Below are positions 1 to 10,864 of a DNA stretch of 64,000 nucleotides, piece by piece; the stretch's first letter is position 1, and each line of letters opens with the position of its first letter. The stretch comes from Stomorhina lunata (Eukaryota > Arthropoda > Insecta > Diptera > Rhiniidae). The stretch spans positions 77,781,387-77,845,386 of the forward strand of contig OW121741.1 of assembly GCA_933228675.1 (NCBI GenBank). Reading direction: 5' to 3'. A program made the position numbers and the translations under genes. The notes under the pieces were generated by a model. That model was not told the origin of the DNA, did no database searches, and worked only from the letters and a program-made list of their open reading frames with translations.

Positions 1-598
1 CCACCTTCAAGAGAATACTAACGCTATCACTGCTGAATCTCGTATAGCTGATCTGGAAATTAATATTTCCAAGACAAAGATTATGCCCGGAGGCTATGGC
101 GCAAACCCGTTGACACACATAAATCTGGATAACGAGGTTATTGGACGTGTAGATACCTTAAATTACCTAAGAAGTTTAGTAACTACAAAAGATGGCGCCC
201 ACGAGGATATTAAATCTCGTATTAATAAGGCGAAATCTGCATTCGGCATTCTTCAAGATATTTGGAAATCTCGGCAAAAATCAACAACAACTAAGTTACG
301 AATATACAAGTCCATCTTGTATTACGGTTGCGAAACTTGGAAACGCACAAATGCCATCGATAAGCACCTACAAACTTTTGCAGACAAATGCTTGCGGCAA
401 ATATATGGTGGCCAAATCGCATAAGAAATAAAGATATACCAAACAAGACAAAACAAATCCCTGCTTCAATAGATGTATGTTAATGGAAATGGCGCTGGAT
501 AGGCAATACATTTCGAAGGCCAAATACCAACATTGCTCAACAAGCGCTTCGCTGGAATAAACAGGAAAGCAGTCGTGTTGGTGACCTGCTAGAATGTA
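1..598 (+). mobile_element. 3' part of an old non-LTR retrotransposon (family L2)
   Basis: The 83-424 frame encodes a C-terminal segment of a LINE reverse transcriptase: a NPLTHINLDNE motif, then a helical thumb-like stretch with YKSILYYGCETWKR, typical of non-LTR elements that retain APE endonucleases. The same family lies on the minus strand at 50314-52570, where the same NPLTHIN motif is seen. The copy is cut by the left edge of the window and interrupted after position 598 by another LINE; its 3' end resumes at 3859. It is a relic with no intact ORF. Confidence 0.75.
585..598. repeat. Target-site duplication, left copy
   Basis: CCTGCTAGAATGTA occurs here and again at 3845-3858, immediately outside the two ends of the inserted LINE. 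A perfect 14-bp direct repeat is what target-primed reverse transcription leaves. It fixes both ends of the insertion. Confidence 0.85.
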
Positions 599-3500
599 CT
601 TACTTACTTTACTTACTTAAATGGCCTGTAATTACAACCTGTTTAGTTCAAAGGCCGAGCATATTTTAGAATTCCGAGCGCCTCTATCTTGTGCTCATAT
701 TCTCCAATTTCGTATACCAAGTTTCAAACGATTTTCTTCTACTTGGTCTTTCCATCGAAGTTTTGGACGCCCTCTTCTACGCGTTCCCTCTGAATCATTA
801 TCGAATACTTTTCTTGCCGGAGTATTTTCATCCATTCGCACAACATGTCCTAGCCAACGCAGACGCTGTTGCTTAATGCGTTTTACTATGTCGATGTCAG
901 CGTATAACTCATACAGCTCATGGTTCATTCGATGTCGATACTCATTGTTGACGCAGACTGGTCCAAAGATTCTTCGTAGAATTTTCCTCTCAAATACTCC
1001 AAGGATAGCTTCATCTGTCTGTGCAAGTGCCCATGATTCAGCACCATACAATAACACGGGTAGTATGAGCGTTTTATAGAGCGTGATTTTAGTTCTTACA
1101 GAGAGGACTTTATTTCTTAGCTGCTTGCTTAGTCCAAAATAGCATCGATTGGCAAGTATGATTCTGCGTTTGATTTCGAAGCTTATATCGTTGTTGATGT
1201 TCACAGCGGTACCAAGGTATACAAATTCTTTTACAACCTCGAACCTATAGTTCTCAACGGACACATGTGATCCGATTGTAGTGGTCTGTCTGCCTGTAGA
1301 AACCATCAGTTTTGTTTTTGATTCATTTACAGCTAGACCCATTTTGTTTGATTCCTTCTCGATATTGGAAAAGGCGGCAGTTACCTCGCGTAGAGTGCGT
1401 CCTATAACATCAATGTCATCGGCAAACGTGAGTAGCATATGTTTTCTATTGAAAATTGTTCATGTTGTATTAACTGCTGCATCTCGCAAGATTTTCTCTA
1501 ACGCAATATTGAAGAGGTCACAAGATAAACTGTCACATTGCCTGAATCCCCGTTTAGTTATGAAGGACTCTGATAGGTTCTTATCCATTTTAACAGATGA
1601 TGTTGTATTAGTTAGTGTCATACTGCATAACTTTATTAACTTATTCGTAGGGATGCCGAACTCAGACATTGCTTCAAACACCTTCTTCCGTATCGGGCTA
1701 TCAAAAGCAGCTTTGTAGTCAACAAAGAGATGATACGTATCGATTTGTTTCTCCTGGGTCTTCTCTAGGATTTGGCGTAGAGTAAAGATCTGGTCAGTGG
1801 TTGATTTACCTGGTCTAAAGCCACATTGGTATGTCCCAATTATTTCGTTTACTTTGGGCTTTAGCCTTTCACACAGTATGGTCGATAAAGTCTTATATGC
1901 AATTGAGAGGAGGCTTATCCCTCTATAATTTGCACATACAGTTTTATCTCCTTTTTTGTGGACTGGATAAAGGACACTGAGATTCCAATCGTCCGGCATG
2001 CGTTCTTCTGACCATATGTATTCTAGGAGCCGGGACATATACTTTATTAGCTCATCACCTCCAGCCTTAAAAAGCTCTGCTGGCAAACCATCGGCACAAG
2101 CAGCTTTATTATTTTTTAATCGCGCTATTGCAGTCCTAACCTCGTTCAGGTTGGGTGGTGGACATATAACGCCGTCATCGTTGATTTGTTCAGGCGTGTC
2201 ATCTTGGTCGCTTTCATTTGCAACCAACAACTTGCAAAAGTGCTCCTTCCACAGTTTCAATACGCTTTCTGTGACCAGATTTCCTTGATCGTCCTTACAG
2301 GAAAGGATACAGCTGCTATAACCATCCGTCTGATGCTTAATTTTTTGGTAAAATTTACGGATTTCATTTTGTGTCTTATACAACTCAATCTCCTCAAACA
2401 CACGTCTCTCCATATCTTTCTTTTTTTTTGCGGAATAGTCGTTTTTCTTCCCTCTTTTTCTCTCGATATCTTTCTAAACATCCACGAGTAGCTGCTGACT
2501 GCAGAGTTGCCCTGTAGGCCGCATTTTTCTCAGCAGTGGCGTTGCGGCACTCCTCGTCGTACCAAGAGTTTTTAGCATGAGGGCTTTGGTACCCTATTGC
2601 CGACTTTGCAGCAGACTTCATGGAGTTGGCAATATGCTGCCATAGCGTGTATATATCGTTTGAGCCAGAGTTATTCTCTCTTAGCAATTGAGTTGTCCGT
2701 TTGGTGTAATCAGTGGCAATTTGCTGAGATTTTAATTTCTTCACGTCATACTTCTTTTGCGCTTCTGCCTGTACGCTCGTCGACACACTTAGACGTGTTC
2801 TCACCTTGGCTACAACAAGGTAGTGATCGGAGTCTATGTTAGCTCCTCGCATGGAACGCACATCTAACACACTTGATGAGTGTCTTCCATCAACTAAAAT
2901 ATGGTCTATTTGATTTTTCGTTAGTTGATCAGGAGACAAGCATGTAGCCTTGTGTATATTAAGGTGTGGAAATCTGGTGCTGCTCACGACCAAATTGCGA
3001 GCAGCCGCAAAGGAAATTAATCTCATACCATTGTCAGTGGTTACGCTGTGTAAACTAAATTTACCAACAGTAGGCTCAAAACAACTTTCATGCCCTAACT
3101 TTGCGTTAAAATCACCCAGTATTATCTTAACGTCGTGATTAGGGCAGCTATCGTAAACTTCCTCAAGTTGTTCATAAAAGGCTTCCTTTATATCATCATC
3201 TTTCTCCTCTGTTGGAGCGTGAGCACAAATCAAACTCAGATGGAAGTACTTAGCCTTGACGCGTATTGTCGCTAGTCTTTCGCTTACTGGTGTGAACCTG
3301 GTAACAAGATTTCGCAACCTTTTGTTAACCATAAAACCGCAACCAAACTCTTGCTTACTCTCATGGCAGCTGTAATACAGGTCACCTTTTGATGTTTTGG
3401 CGACACCGTTGCCGTTCCATCTTATTTCTTGGAGAGCAGTTACATAACATTATATTCATCTAGATCAGAGCACCTCCTCTGTAGAGGGTTCGAATGTTCC

Positions 3501-3844
3501 AGGTGCTGATCCTTAAATCATGGTCCTTTTTTCGTTTGCCATAGTCGTCAACATTTTGAGGGGCCGTTTTTATTCTTATTTTTTGCTTTTTCATAGTAAG
3601 TTTTTTCCAGGAGTGGGTTACTAGCCCGACGTCCTTGACCCATGTTTTTATAGTTCTTATGGGAGAACACGCGGCACTTGTTTGCTCACTGCTTTAACAG
3701 CTGTTAAAGTAGCTACCCAGATGACACCACTAGGAGGTAAGTGTCCACAATTGAGATGAAGGATAGACCAAGATTAGCCTGGGTTTAACAAGTTAAACCG
3801 ATCAGAACCGTTACATGGTATCCAACATCCCCTACGTCATCAAT
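599..3844 (-). mobile_element. Full-length RTE-like non-LTR retrotransposon (family L1)
   Basis: This 3.25 kb element reads on the minus strand. It has a 5' leader (about 3660-3844), one long coding region with an APE endonuclease followed by a reverse transcriptase, and a short tetranucleotide AAGT-type tail at 599-620. Size, single ORF and short tandem tail fit the RTE clade, though the clade is inferred. Flanking 14-bp duplications show it is a complete insertion into an older L2 copy. Truncated relatives lie at 9355-9981, 17150-18270, 27540-27907, 32044-33096 and 39236-39560. Confidence 0.85.
695..3540 (-). pseudogene. Endonuclease-reverse transcriptase ORF of LINE L1, lightly damaged
   Basis: Endonuclease motifs appear in order: STWNIRTLYR near 3500, TALQEIRWNG near 3430, ILGDFNAKLG near 3110, NQIDHILVDG near 2900 and SDHYLVV near 2830. 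The reverse transcriptase follows, with ANYRGISLL near 1915, FVDYKAAFDSP near 1715 and the catalytic FADD at 1415-1426. Three lesions are visible: a frame break near 3450-3470, a one-base slip in an A-run near 2425 that separates endonuclease and RT frames, and an in-frame TGA at 1460-1462. The related copy at 17575 has GGA at that last position, so the stop is a point mutation. The element would have been autonomous and is only recently inactivated. Confidence 0.8.
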
Positions 3845-3858
3845 CCTGCTAGAATGTA
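3845..3858. repeat. Target-site duplication, right copy
   Basis: Second copy of CCTGCTAGAATGTA, matching 585-598, directly beyond the 5' end of the LINE at 3844. Confidence 0.85.
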
Positions 3859-3990
3859 GAGAAGGTAAATTGATGTGGAGTTGCAAGCAGCAAACTATTC
3901 ATGAAATGACTTATTCATGGAACGAGTTCGATATAAAAGAATTGTTGAGGCCCTAGGCTCCACTGGGTGTCAGGGATAACAGAAGAAGAA
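3859..3990 (+). mobile_element. 3' end of the interrupted L2 retrotransposon
   Basis: The stretch with ACTATTCATG, GATATAAAAGAATTGTTGAG and GGCTCCACTGGG is the reverse complement of 50314-50420, the 3' end of the L2 copy on the minus strand. It continues the element broken at 598. Confidence 0.65.
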
Positions 3991-4500
3991 AAATACATTT
4001 TCTTTGCTAAGACTAGGAAGTTGGATACTAACGGAAACATTTGGAGGCTCTCAATATTTATCATTGTCTTAAATGTTGGTTGATATAAGGTCTTCAAAGA
4101 AAGTAAGGAATCTAGTGTACAACAGGAAAGGGCAAGGGCAAAGAGTATATCTAATGGACTCATCACTTCTTCTGTGAAAGTAACTCATCGCAACCTTTAG
4201 CCTAAGTACAAGTAAGGGTACATCAGGCTTTGATAGTGACAGTTATCAGTGAGAATGTTTTCTATCTAAACGGGACTACATTTGTATGGAATGTATACAA
4301 CCTCGGACAGACGCCCACATATCATTTGCTGATTTGATTGCGCTCTCTCTCTCTCTCGCGGGTAGAGCTGACAAGTGCTAGAGGCATGACAAGTCTTGCT
4401 AACTTGTCTAAGCGAGGAAGATAGAAGACAAATTCTGGAGGACATAATTCATAGACTAATTAATCTTTTGTTTTAGAGAGCACTACAATAGTGTTCTCCC
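3991..4500. repeat. Intron segment shared by TEP-A, TEP-B and TEP-C
   Basis: The block with TATCATTGTCTTAAATGTTGG and AAGGTCTTCAAAGAAAGTA recurs at 16450-17130 (TEP-B intron 5) and 36130-36510 (TEP-C intron 5). It includes a short CT run at 4345-4358. It most simply descends from an intron copied along with the genes. No ORF is supported. Confidence 0.6.
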
Positions 4501-4732
4501 TGTGGTCAGGCATCATACTCAGGATTACACATGGTTCCAACATTGTGCTTGTAATTATGTCCAGAGATAGCAAATCAAAAAACGCATTTATTGATTCCGG
4601 TGACATGGTGCAAAAAGCAGGCATACATTTCTCGAATTCCCGTTTCAGTGTTTTCCCTTTTAAGGTTTTTATTCTAAAGCCAATTTTATTTCTTTTGCGT
4701 CGATGGCATGTTACTGGTGTAGGGCTAACTGC

Positions 4733-5116
4733 TTACTTAGTTTTACCATTAAAGAAGTTTTGCAAATACCGAAGCAAATGGTAGTCTGACGATGTAAAGT
4801 CAAGGCTATACGGTGGATGCATCAAAAGTTCCCAGTAAAGCTCTTTCAGTTTTTGGCAGGTGACCAAAAAAGTGTGCGGTCTAGGATTGTCGTGGTGGAA
4901 TATGACACCTTTACGATTGACCAATTCTGATCGCTTCGCGTTGATAACAGAATTCAATTTATCCAGTTGTTCACAATAGAAAACCGAATTAATCGTTTGG
5001 TTTCTTGGAAGCATCTCAAAATATACCATATCCTTCCAATCCCGCCAAACTGACAGCATAACCTTTTTTTTGGTGAATATCAGCCTTTGAAGTGGAGCTT
5101 TATGGAGCTTTATCAT
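4733..5116 (-). pseudogene. Relic mariner (DD34D) transposase fragment
   Basis: The minus-strand frame carries the C-terminal catalytic part of a mariner transposase: FHHDNPRPH, then MHPPYSLDFTSSDYHLLRYL. The spacing from the D of HHDN to the D of SDYH is 34 residues, as in classical mariners. The N-terminal DNA-binding part and first catalytic aspartate are missing, and no inverted repeats were found. 4500-4732 has no other supported feature. Confidence 0.75.
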
Positions 5117-5129
5117 GCTTGGATATTAC

Positions 5130-5745
5130 TGTAAGAATCAGAAACTCTTGATATTCTGGTCATGAAAATTCAGCGCGATGTCCGTTGGACTTAACACGCT
5201 TTCAAGTGTCGAAAGAAGCATTCAAGTGTATCGGCTTTCTAAAGCGGTGTAGGACATACATTACTGCAACTGATCTCCTTACTTTTTTTACCACCTAAAT
5301 TCGACTGAAAATAGAATACAACTCTCGAGTTTTGGAGCTTTTTGACCGTGAACCAGAGGAAGAAGGTACTTATCGGTGACTCAATACGAGTTGGGTTTCA
5401 CTATCCTATCGCTACTATTATGGTATGTGCTCAAACGAAATTAGAAATCTTGTTCTTGAAACCCATACACTTCTTCTTAGCACACGAAATTCAACAAGGA
5501 CTCATCCGTCGATTTTCAAGTGGACGACGCGCTATAGACAAAACTCGTCTTTTAGCCGCACAACACGAATGTGTAATAAACTTCCAGCATCAGTCTTCCC
5601 TTATAATTACGATATCCAAAGGTTTAAATCGAATATCCTAAACACTACTCCCTCCATCCTCCTTTCCACAACTTTTTTCCTACAATGCATTTGCATACAA
5701 TTTCATTACATTCCATATGTATATGTGGGAGTCAAAAGAAGCTGA
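5130..5745 (+). mobile_element. 3' fragment of a CR1/Jockey-like LINE
   Basis: The stretch matches the LINE C-terminal region at 19200-19860 and 49930-50330. Conserved pieces include AAATTAGAAATCTTGTTC and CACACGAAATTCAACAAG, the coding tail after the reverse transcriptase. Several frame breaks are present. The same fragment sits at the same place in intron 5 of TEP-B, so it was inserted before the gene duplication. Confidence 0.65.
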
Positions 5746-6708
5746 AAGTGACAGCTTATAACTGACAAAAGAAAAAATACAATTAAATAGTCCCAAGCTG
5801 TTCAAAAAGTTGTCAACGCCGTCTGTATGAAAAGTCGCCGGTTTTTTTTTTTGTGGCAATCTAATATATAGAAGTTTTTAGTCCAAATTTTCCCCAAAAT
5901 ACTTGGCAATTAGTCCCTATTTTGTCATCAGAGTAAACGAAGACAAGCGGGTAGGTTTTTAATCTCTCGGTCCAGAAGAAACCATAAGCAGGGTAGACAA
6001 ATTTGAGGTTAGGAAATCAATTGCTTGTCAAATGTTAAAATGTCCAGCATTGAACTGTCATATTTTCCAGAAGAAATCATAAGCAGGTCAGATAAATTTG
6101 AGGTTAGGAAATAAATTGCTTGTCAAATGTTGAAATGTCCAGCATTGAACTGTCATATTTTGACATTTATTTAGTTAAAAGTAAGAGAATATTAATTAAT
6201 TAAATCTGGCCGATTTGGTCTTCCTCAAAAGTTTGTGAATTTAATATTTGAAAAACTGAACGAAAACAAAGCACTTGTGATGATGAGACCTAATATAAAT
6301 TTCGAAATTTCTTGATTTGGCAACCTCGATGTTGTAATTCAACGCCGCTAGTCGATTTTCTCAGAAGCCATTTGAAAGACCGAGTATTCATGAAGAAGCT
6401 ACAAACAACAAAAGCTCTAAGTCATAAAATGTTCGTTGCATTGAAGAGATACAGGAAGCTTTGTTGCAATATATGACTAAAATGTTGTAAAAAGAACGGA
6501 TGTCTGTCTAGTTAACATGTGCCTCAAGTTATATTCCATTTTTAAGTCCAATATTTCTACTTTAGATTGGAACTTCTAAAACTGAGTATATAAAAAAGTG
6601 TGTGTTTTAAACCAATTTAATTCCTAACCTCAACCTCTGGAATATAATATTCAGACAGTATAAATTTATTATATTTATTTATTAATGTTATGCCTTCAAT
6701 TAAATTAG
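5746..6708. other. Remaining left flank of TEP-A (intron 5), with mariner C-terminal relic
   Basis: This segment aligns with 20745-21528 in TEP-B. It holds two near-copies of an AGAAACCATAAGCAGG block (5975-6090). At 6330-6500 there is a degenerate mariner-type transposase C-terminus, better preserved at 21070-21310 and 46650-46920. 5746-5790 is the empty form of the site that carries a 0.8 kb repeat in TEP-B. The last 100 bp lead to the exon 6 acceptor. Confidence 0.5.
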
Positions 6709-9147
6709 TTGTTAAACCACATGAAGGAACCAATAAGAACGATGTCCATAAGTTCCAAGACAACTTGCAGGTCCGTACGCATTTTCCGGAATCTTGGATA
6801 TTTTCCCATTATGAAATGTAAGTATTTCATTATAATTTTTTAAAAATAGCTCAACAAAGGTAGACTTAATACATTCAAAATATAAACCCTATTCTAGCTC
6901 TAGTTCCGAGACAAAGCTTACTTTCCAAATACCGGACTCTATTACAACTTGGTATCTAACTGCTTTGACGCTTAACGCAAAAACAGGTCTGGGTGTTTTG
7001 GATCAACCACTTGAAATTACGGCTTTTCAACAATTTTTCATTAACACATATCTACCGTATTCCATAAAACTGGGGGAAATTGTGGCCATACCCATAGTCG
7101 TATTCAACTACTACCGAGAAGGTTTGGAAGTGGAAGAAATAGGCTTGAAAACCGAGGTCATAATGGAAAACCAATTGGGTCAGTTTAAATTTGTGGATAG
7201 TTTAAGTAATACAACTACAAATTCCCTAATGGAAAAACAAGTGATAACACTTCAGGCGAACAGTGGAACAAATTTAATGTTTCTAATAAAACCAATAAAA
7301 CTGGGTTACATTGATATAAGTTTAAGGGCCAAAAAAGAAGATTTAAACGATGCAATTTTGCAAAAGCTTTTAGTGGAACCAGATGGTTTGGCCAACTCAA
7401 ACAATCAGGAACTATTTATAACACTCAAATCGGGAGAAGAGTTAAAAGTTTGCTTGGAGGCCAAGATAGATGAAAATGTTGTGCCCGATACCGAATTTCT
7501 ACAATTGTCTATAAGTGGCAATGTTTTGATGCCTTCACTGGAGAACATAGAGGATTTAGTGGATAAGCCCACTGGTTGCGGTGAACAGAATATGATACAC
7601 TTTGCTCCCAATATTCTGGTCCTAGAATATCTTGGGGCCACGCGACAAACCTTGAAGTATGCAAACCTAGTGGCAAAGGCTAAAAAATATACGGAAATTG
7701 GTTATCAGCAGCAGTTGAAGTTTCTTCATCGAAATGGTGGTTATAGTGTTTTTGGGCGTGGCACTCCAAGTAATTGGTTGACCGCCTATGTTGTGCGTTT
7801 CTTTATTAAAGCTGTTAAATATTTGCCCATCGAAACCCCTATAATTGAGAGCAGTCTGAACTTTTTGGCCCATGAACAACTGAGTAGTGGTGAGTTTAGA
7901 AGTGCCGGTTATCTATTTCATTCCTCTCATCAGAGCCGTTATGGCTTCACGGCCTTTGTATTATTAGCTTTTCTAGAGAATTCGGTAAGTCTATAATTGC
8001 TATTAAAATCTTACTTACAAGAGTACATTTAAATTTCTTTTCTATACAGAGATATGCCAAAAAGCACAAGTTAGTAGTTCAAAAAGCTCTTGATTTTCTT
8101 TCTAACAATATTTCGGAAGTAAAAGATATTTACTCCTTGGCTATTATGGCAACTGCTTTTCAAATGGCCCAACACAATAAAGCCTCGGAAGTTCTGGAAA
8201 TAATAAAGCCAAGGGCAAAACATGAAAATGGTCTTCAATGGTGGGAAGATGATGGCACAAATGATCATACTACCAATATAGAAATTACCTCGTATATTTT
8301 AATGGCCCTATTACATAAACCCGGTCAGTATGGGGATATTGTAAAATGGCTACTGGAACAACGTAATAAAAACGGTGGCTTCAAGTCAACTCAAGATACT
8401 GTTGTTGGTCTACAGGCTTTAATTAAGTTTGCTCAAGTCACCGTACCACAAAATGATACCTTGATAAAAGTCAGGTACAGGGCTTTAAACACACAAAACC
8501 AAGAAGTAGAAACTGGTATTTTGGGTCTGGATTCGGAAAATATCAAAACTTTGCAATACCAGCAGGTAAATTGAAATGATTTTAAGTTGATTTCATCTAA
8601 AGTAAAATTCGTTTTTTCTTTTCAGCTACCACCTTCCACAAGATCCATGAGCATTGAACTTTCCGGGACTGGCAACATTTTCATACAATTCTCCTATCAA
8701 TATCGAAAATCTCTTGAACAACGTCGCGTCAATTCTAATAATGCTCATGTAACACCAAAAAGTTTTATACTCAAAGCAAAGGCAGATTTGGAGGATAATT
8801 CTCTGACCTTGGATTTAGAACTCTGTATTACATATACGCCCTTAAGTGATGTGAAATTGTCCAAGACGAATATGATTATTGCAGAAATCAATTTACCCTC
8901 CGGCTATATTGTCAACACGAACACAATTGATGATCTTATAAATGGCGAATTTGTGGACCGTATTGAAAATGAGCAGCCGAATAAAATATCTTTATATTTC
9001 GAATATATCGAAGCGAATGAAGAGAAATGTATTAATATACAGGCCGATAAAAAGGATGATGTTAGAGATTTGAAACCTTCGACTATTGTTGTTTATGATT
9101 ATTATTCGGAGCGTCGGGAGGTAGTCATCTATGAAATTGGTAAATAA
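6709..9147 (+). CDS. Tep: TEP-A: thioester-containing protein, 3' half (exons 6-9)
   Basis: Exons are 6709-6817, 6898-7984, 8050-8565 and 8626-9147, with clean GT..AG introns of 60-80 bp. They give about 744 residues of the C-terminal half of a complement-like TEP. Exon 6 holds the end of the bait-like region and FPESWIF. Exon 7 holds a macroglobulin domain (SITTWYLTAL), a CUB-like part and the thioester domain start with GCGEQ at 7574-7588. Exon 8 continues the helical thioester domain (QWWEDDG) and exon 9 is the C-terminal macroglobulin domain. All frames are open. Exons 1-5 must lie left of the window. In insects such proteins are secreted into the haemolymph and bind targets covalently through the Cys-Gln thioester; that role here is inferred. 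Confidence 0.93.
7574..7588 (+). other. Thioester motif GCGEQ of TEP-A
   Basis: GGT-TGC-GGT-GAA-CAG encodes GCGEQ, the Cys and Gln that form the internal thioester. The context KPT-GCGEQ-NMIHFAPN is canonical for the family. Confidence 0.97.
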
Positions 9148-9198
9148 AGAAGGTATGAAGCTTGATATGTTTTTTAATTATTGCTATACTTGAATAAA
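9143..9198 (+). promoter_or_regulatory. Candidate poly(A) signals of TEP-A
   Basis: AATAAA overlaps the stop codon at 9143-9148, and a second AATAAA lies at 9193-9198, before the repeat that starts near 9239. The second is better placed to be used. Confidence 0.45.
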
Positions 9199-9238
9199 AT
9201 ATATTTCTACAACTTATGTACATACATATATGGGAAAA

Positions 9239-10576
9239 AACAAGTAAGAAAGTGCTATAGTCGGTCAAGCCCGACCATACGATACCCTTCAAAACTAAGG
9301 TCAAAGGTGTTCTTTTTCCTGTTTAAAGACAAATATTTGCTAAATTTTCCCATCTTACATACTTACTTACTTAAATGGCCTGTAATTACAACCTGTTTAG
9401 GTCAAAGGCCGAGCATATTTTAGAATTCCAAGCACCTCTATCTTGTGCTCATATTCTCCAATTTCGTATACCAAGTTTCAAAAGATTTTCTTCTACTTGG
9501 TCTTTCCATCGAAGTTTTGGACGCCCTCTTCTACGCGTTCCCTCTGGATCATTATCGAAAACTTTTCTTGCCGGAGTATTTTCATCCATTCGCACAACAT
9601 GTCCTAGACAACGCAGACGCTGTTGCTTAATGCGTTTTACTATGTCAATGTCAGCGTATAACTCATACAGCTCATGGTTCATTCGATGTCTATACTCATT
9701 GTTGACGCAGACTGGTCCAAAGATTCTTCGTAGAATTTTCCTCTCAAATACTCCAAGGATAGCTTCATCTGTCTGTGCAAGTGCCCATGATTCAGCACCA
9801 TACAATAACACGGGTAGTATGAGCGTTTTATAGAGCGTGATTTTAGTTCTTACAGAAGGACTTCATTTCTTAGCTGTTTGCTTAGTCCAAAATAGCATCG
9901 ATTGGCAAGTATGATTCTACGTTTGATTTCGAAGCTTATATCGTTGTTGATGTTCACAGCGGTACCAAGGTATACAAATTCTTTTCCCATCATACAAACA
10001 TATTCTCAAACCTTATAAATTTAAGATGTTTCCGACATTTGGACTTATATGAGAGCTAGGGTCAAATATGGACCGACTATCTCGAAACTTAGCAAATTGA
10101 TTACAGATGTAACAAAAGTTATGTATGCAAAAAATTCTCATTATCTTCGGATTTACGAGCGTTTTAGTGAATTTTGTGTCATTTAGGGCGTTTTGAGAAA
10201 TGAATTTGTATGGGAGCATCGGTCAAATGTGGACCGATTTTAACGAAATTTGGTACAGTGATTTGAGTGGCCAATATATCAATTCCGGGAAGTGGGACCT
10301 ACGAATTTCAATAGCCATGGTCCCATTATCAAAAAAATGATCTGTGCCAAATTTCATCAAATTATCTTTAGAATTGCGACCTGTAGTTTGATTACAAGGT
10401 TTACATTGGGATCCAGCCAGCCAGACGGACTTACGGACATCGCTAAATCGACTCAGAAAGTGATTTTAAGCCTATTGGTATAATAAAAGATGGGTCTAAG
10501 ACAAATATTTCTATGCGTTACATACATCAGCACAAACTTATAATACCCTTTCCACCTATGGTGGTGAAGGGTATAA
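9239..10576 (+). mobile_element. Dispersed repeat family B, copy 1, interrupted by a LINE
   Basis: It starts with ACAAGTAAG and a hairpin with arms TATAGTCGG and CCGACCATA. It ends with a second hairpin (10547-10576) with arms ATACCCTTTCCACC and GGTGGTGAAGGGTAT. The interior has repeated lines such as ATGGGAGC..GGTCAAATGTGGACCGATT and a CAGCCAGACGGACTTACGG stretch. It has no coding capacity. Copies lie at 19963-20744 (+) and 30136-30927 (-). A LINE is inserted at 9355-9981. Confidence 0.65.
9355..9981 (-). mobile_element. 5'-truncated LINE L1 insertion
   Basis: Nearly identical to 605-1230 of the full-length element, with the same AAGT-type 3' tail, but it stops within the reverse transcriptase C-terminal region. 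The 10-bp duplication TTTTCCCATC flanks it at 9345-9354 and 9982-9991, which shows a true target-primed insertion with 5' truncation. A 120-residue frame (9449-9811) of the RT tail remains open. Confidence 0.85.
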
Positions 10577-10864
10577 TAAATGTAATAAATTGGAATCCTA
10601 GTGCAATACACTTGTATAAAACTTTTGATTGAACTGTTTTTCAATAAATAATGTTTACCTTCAAAAAATAGGAAAATACTTTTAATATTAGTTTATTTGT
10701 AATGGACCATGGCAATAGCCATGGTCCCATTATCAAAAAAATGATCTGTGCCAAATTTCATCAAATTATCTTTAGAATTGCGACCTGTAGTTTGATTACA
10801 AGGTTTACATTGGGATCCAGCCAGCCAGACGGACTTACGGACATCGCTAAATCGACTCAGAAAG
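10577..10864. repeat. Chimeric 5' flank of TEP-B, with a duplicated repeat-B fragment
   Basis: 10590-10697 matches the upstream DNA of TEP-C (33170-33290). From about 10712 to 10864 the sequence instead copies 10310-10460, the terminal part of repeat B, with no difference that I noticed. That copy ends with GACTCAGAAAG directly against the ATG at 10865. The corresponding 160 bp of TEP-C upstream DNA is missing here. Confidence 0.7.

Noticed and set aside
7215..7879. Antisense ORFs opposite TEP exon 7 (also at 22005-22699, 40166-40860, 61504-61957)
   Set aside because: They recur only because the sense coding sequence is conserved; they lack domains and start contexts of their own.
9375..9833. 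Plus-strand 152-residue ORF, also at 621-1079
   Set aside because: It is the antisense of the LINE L1 reverse-transcriptase tail and repeats only because the element is repeated.
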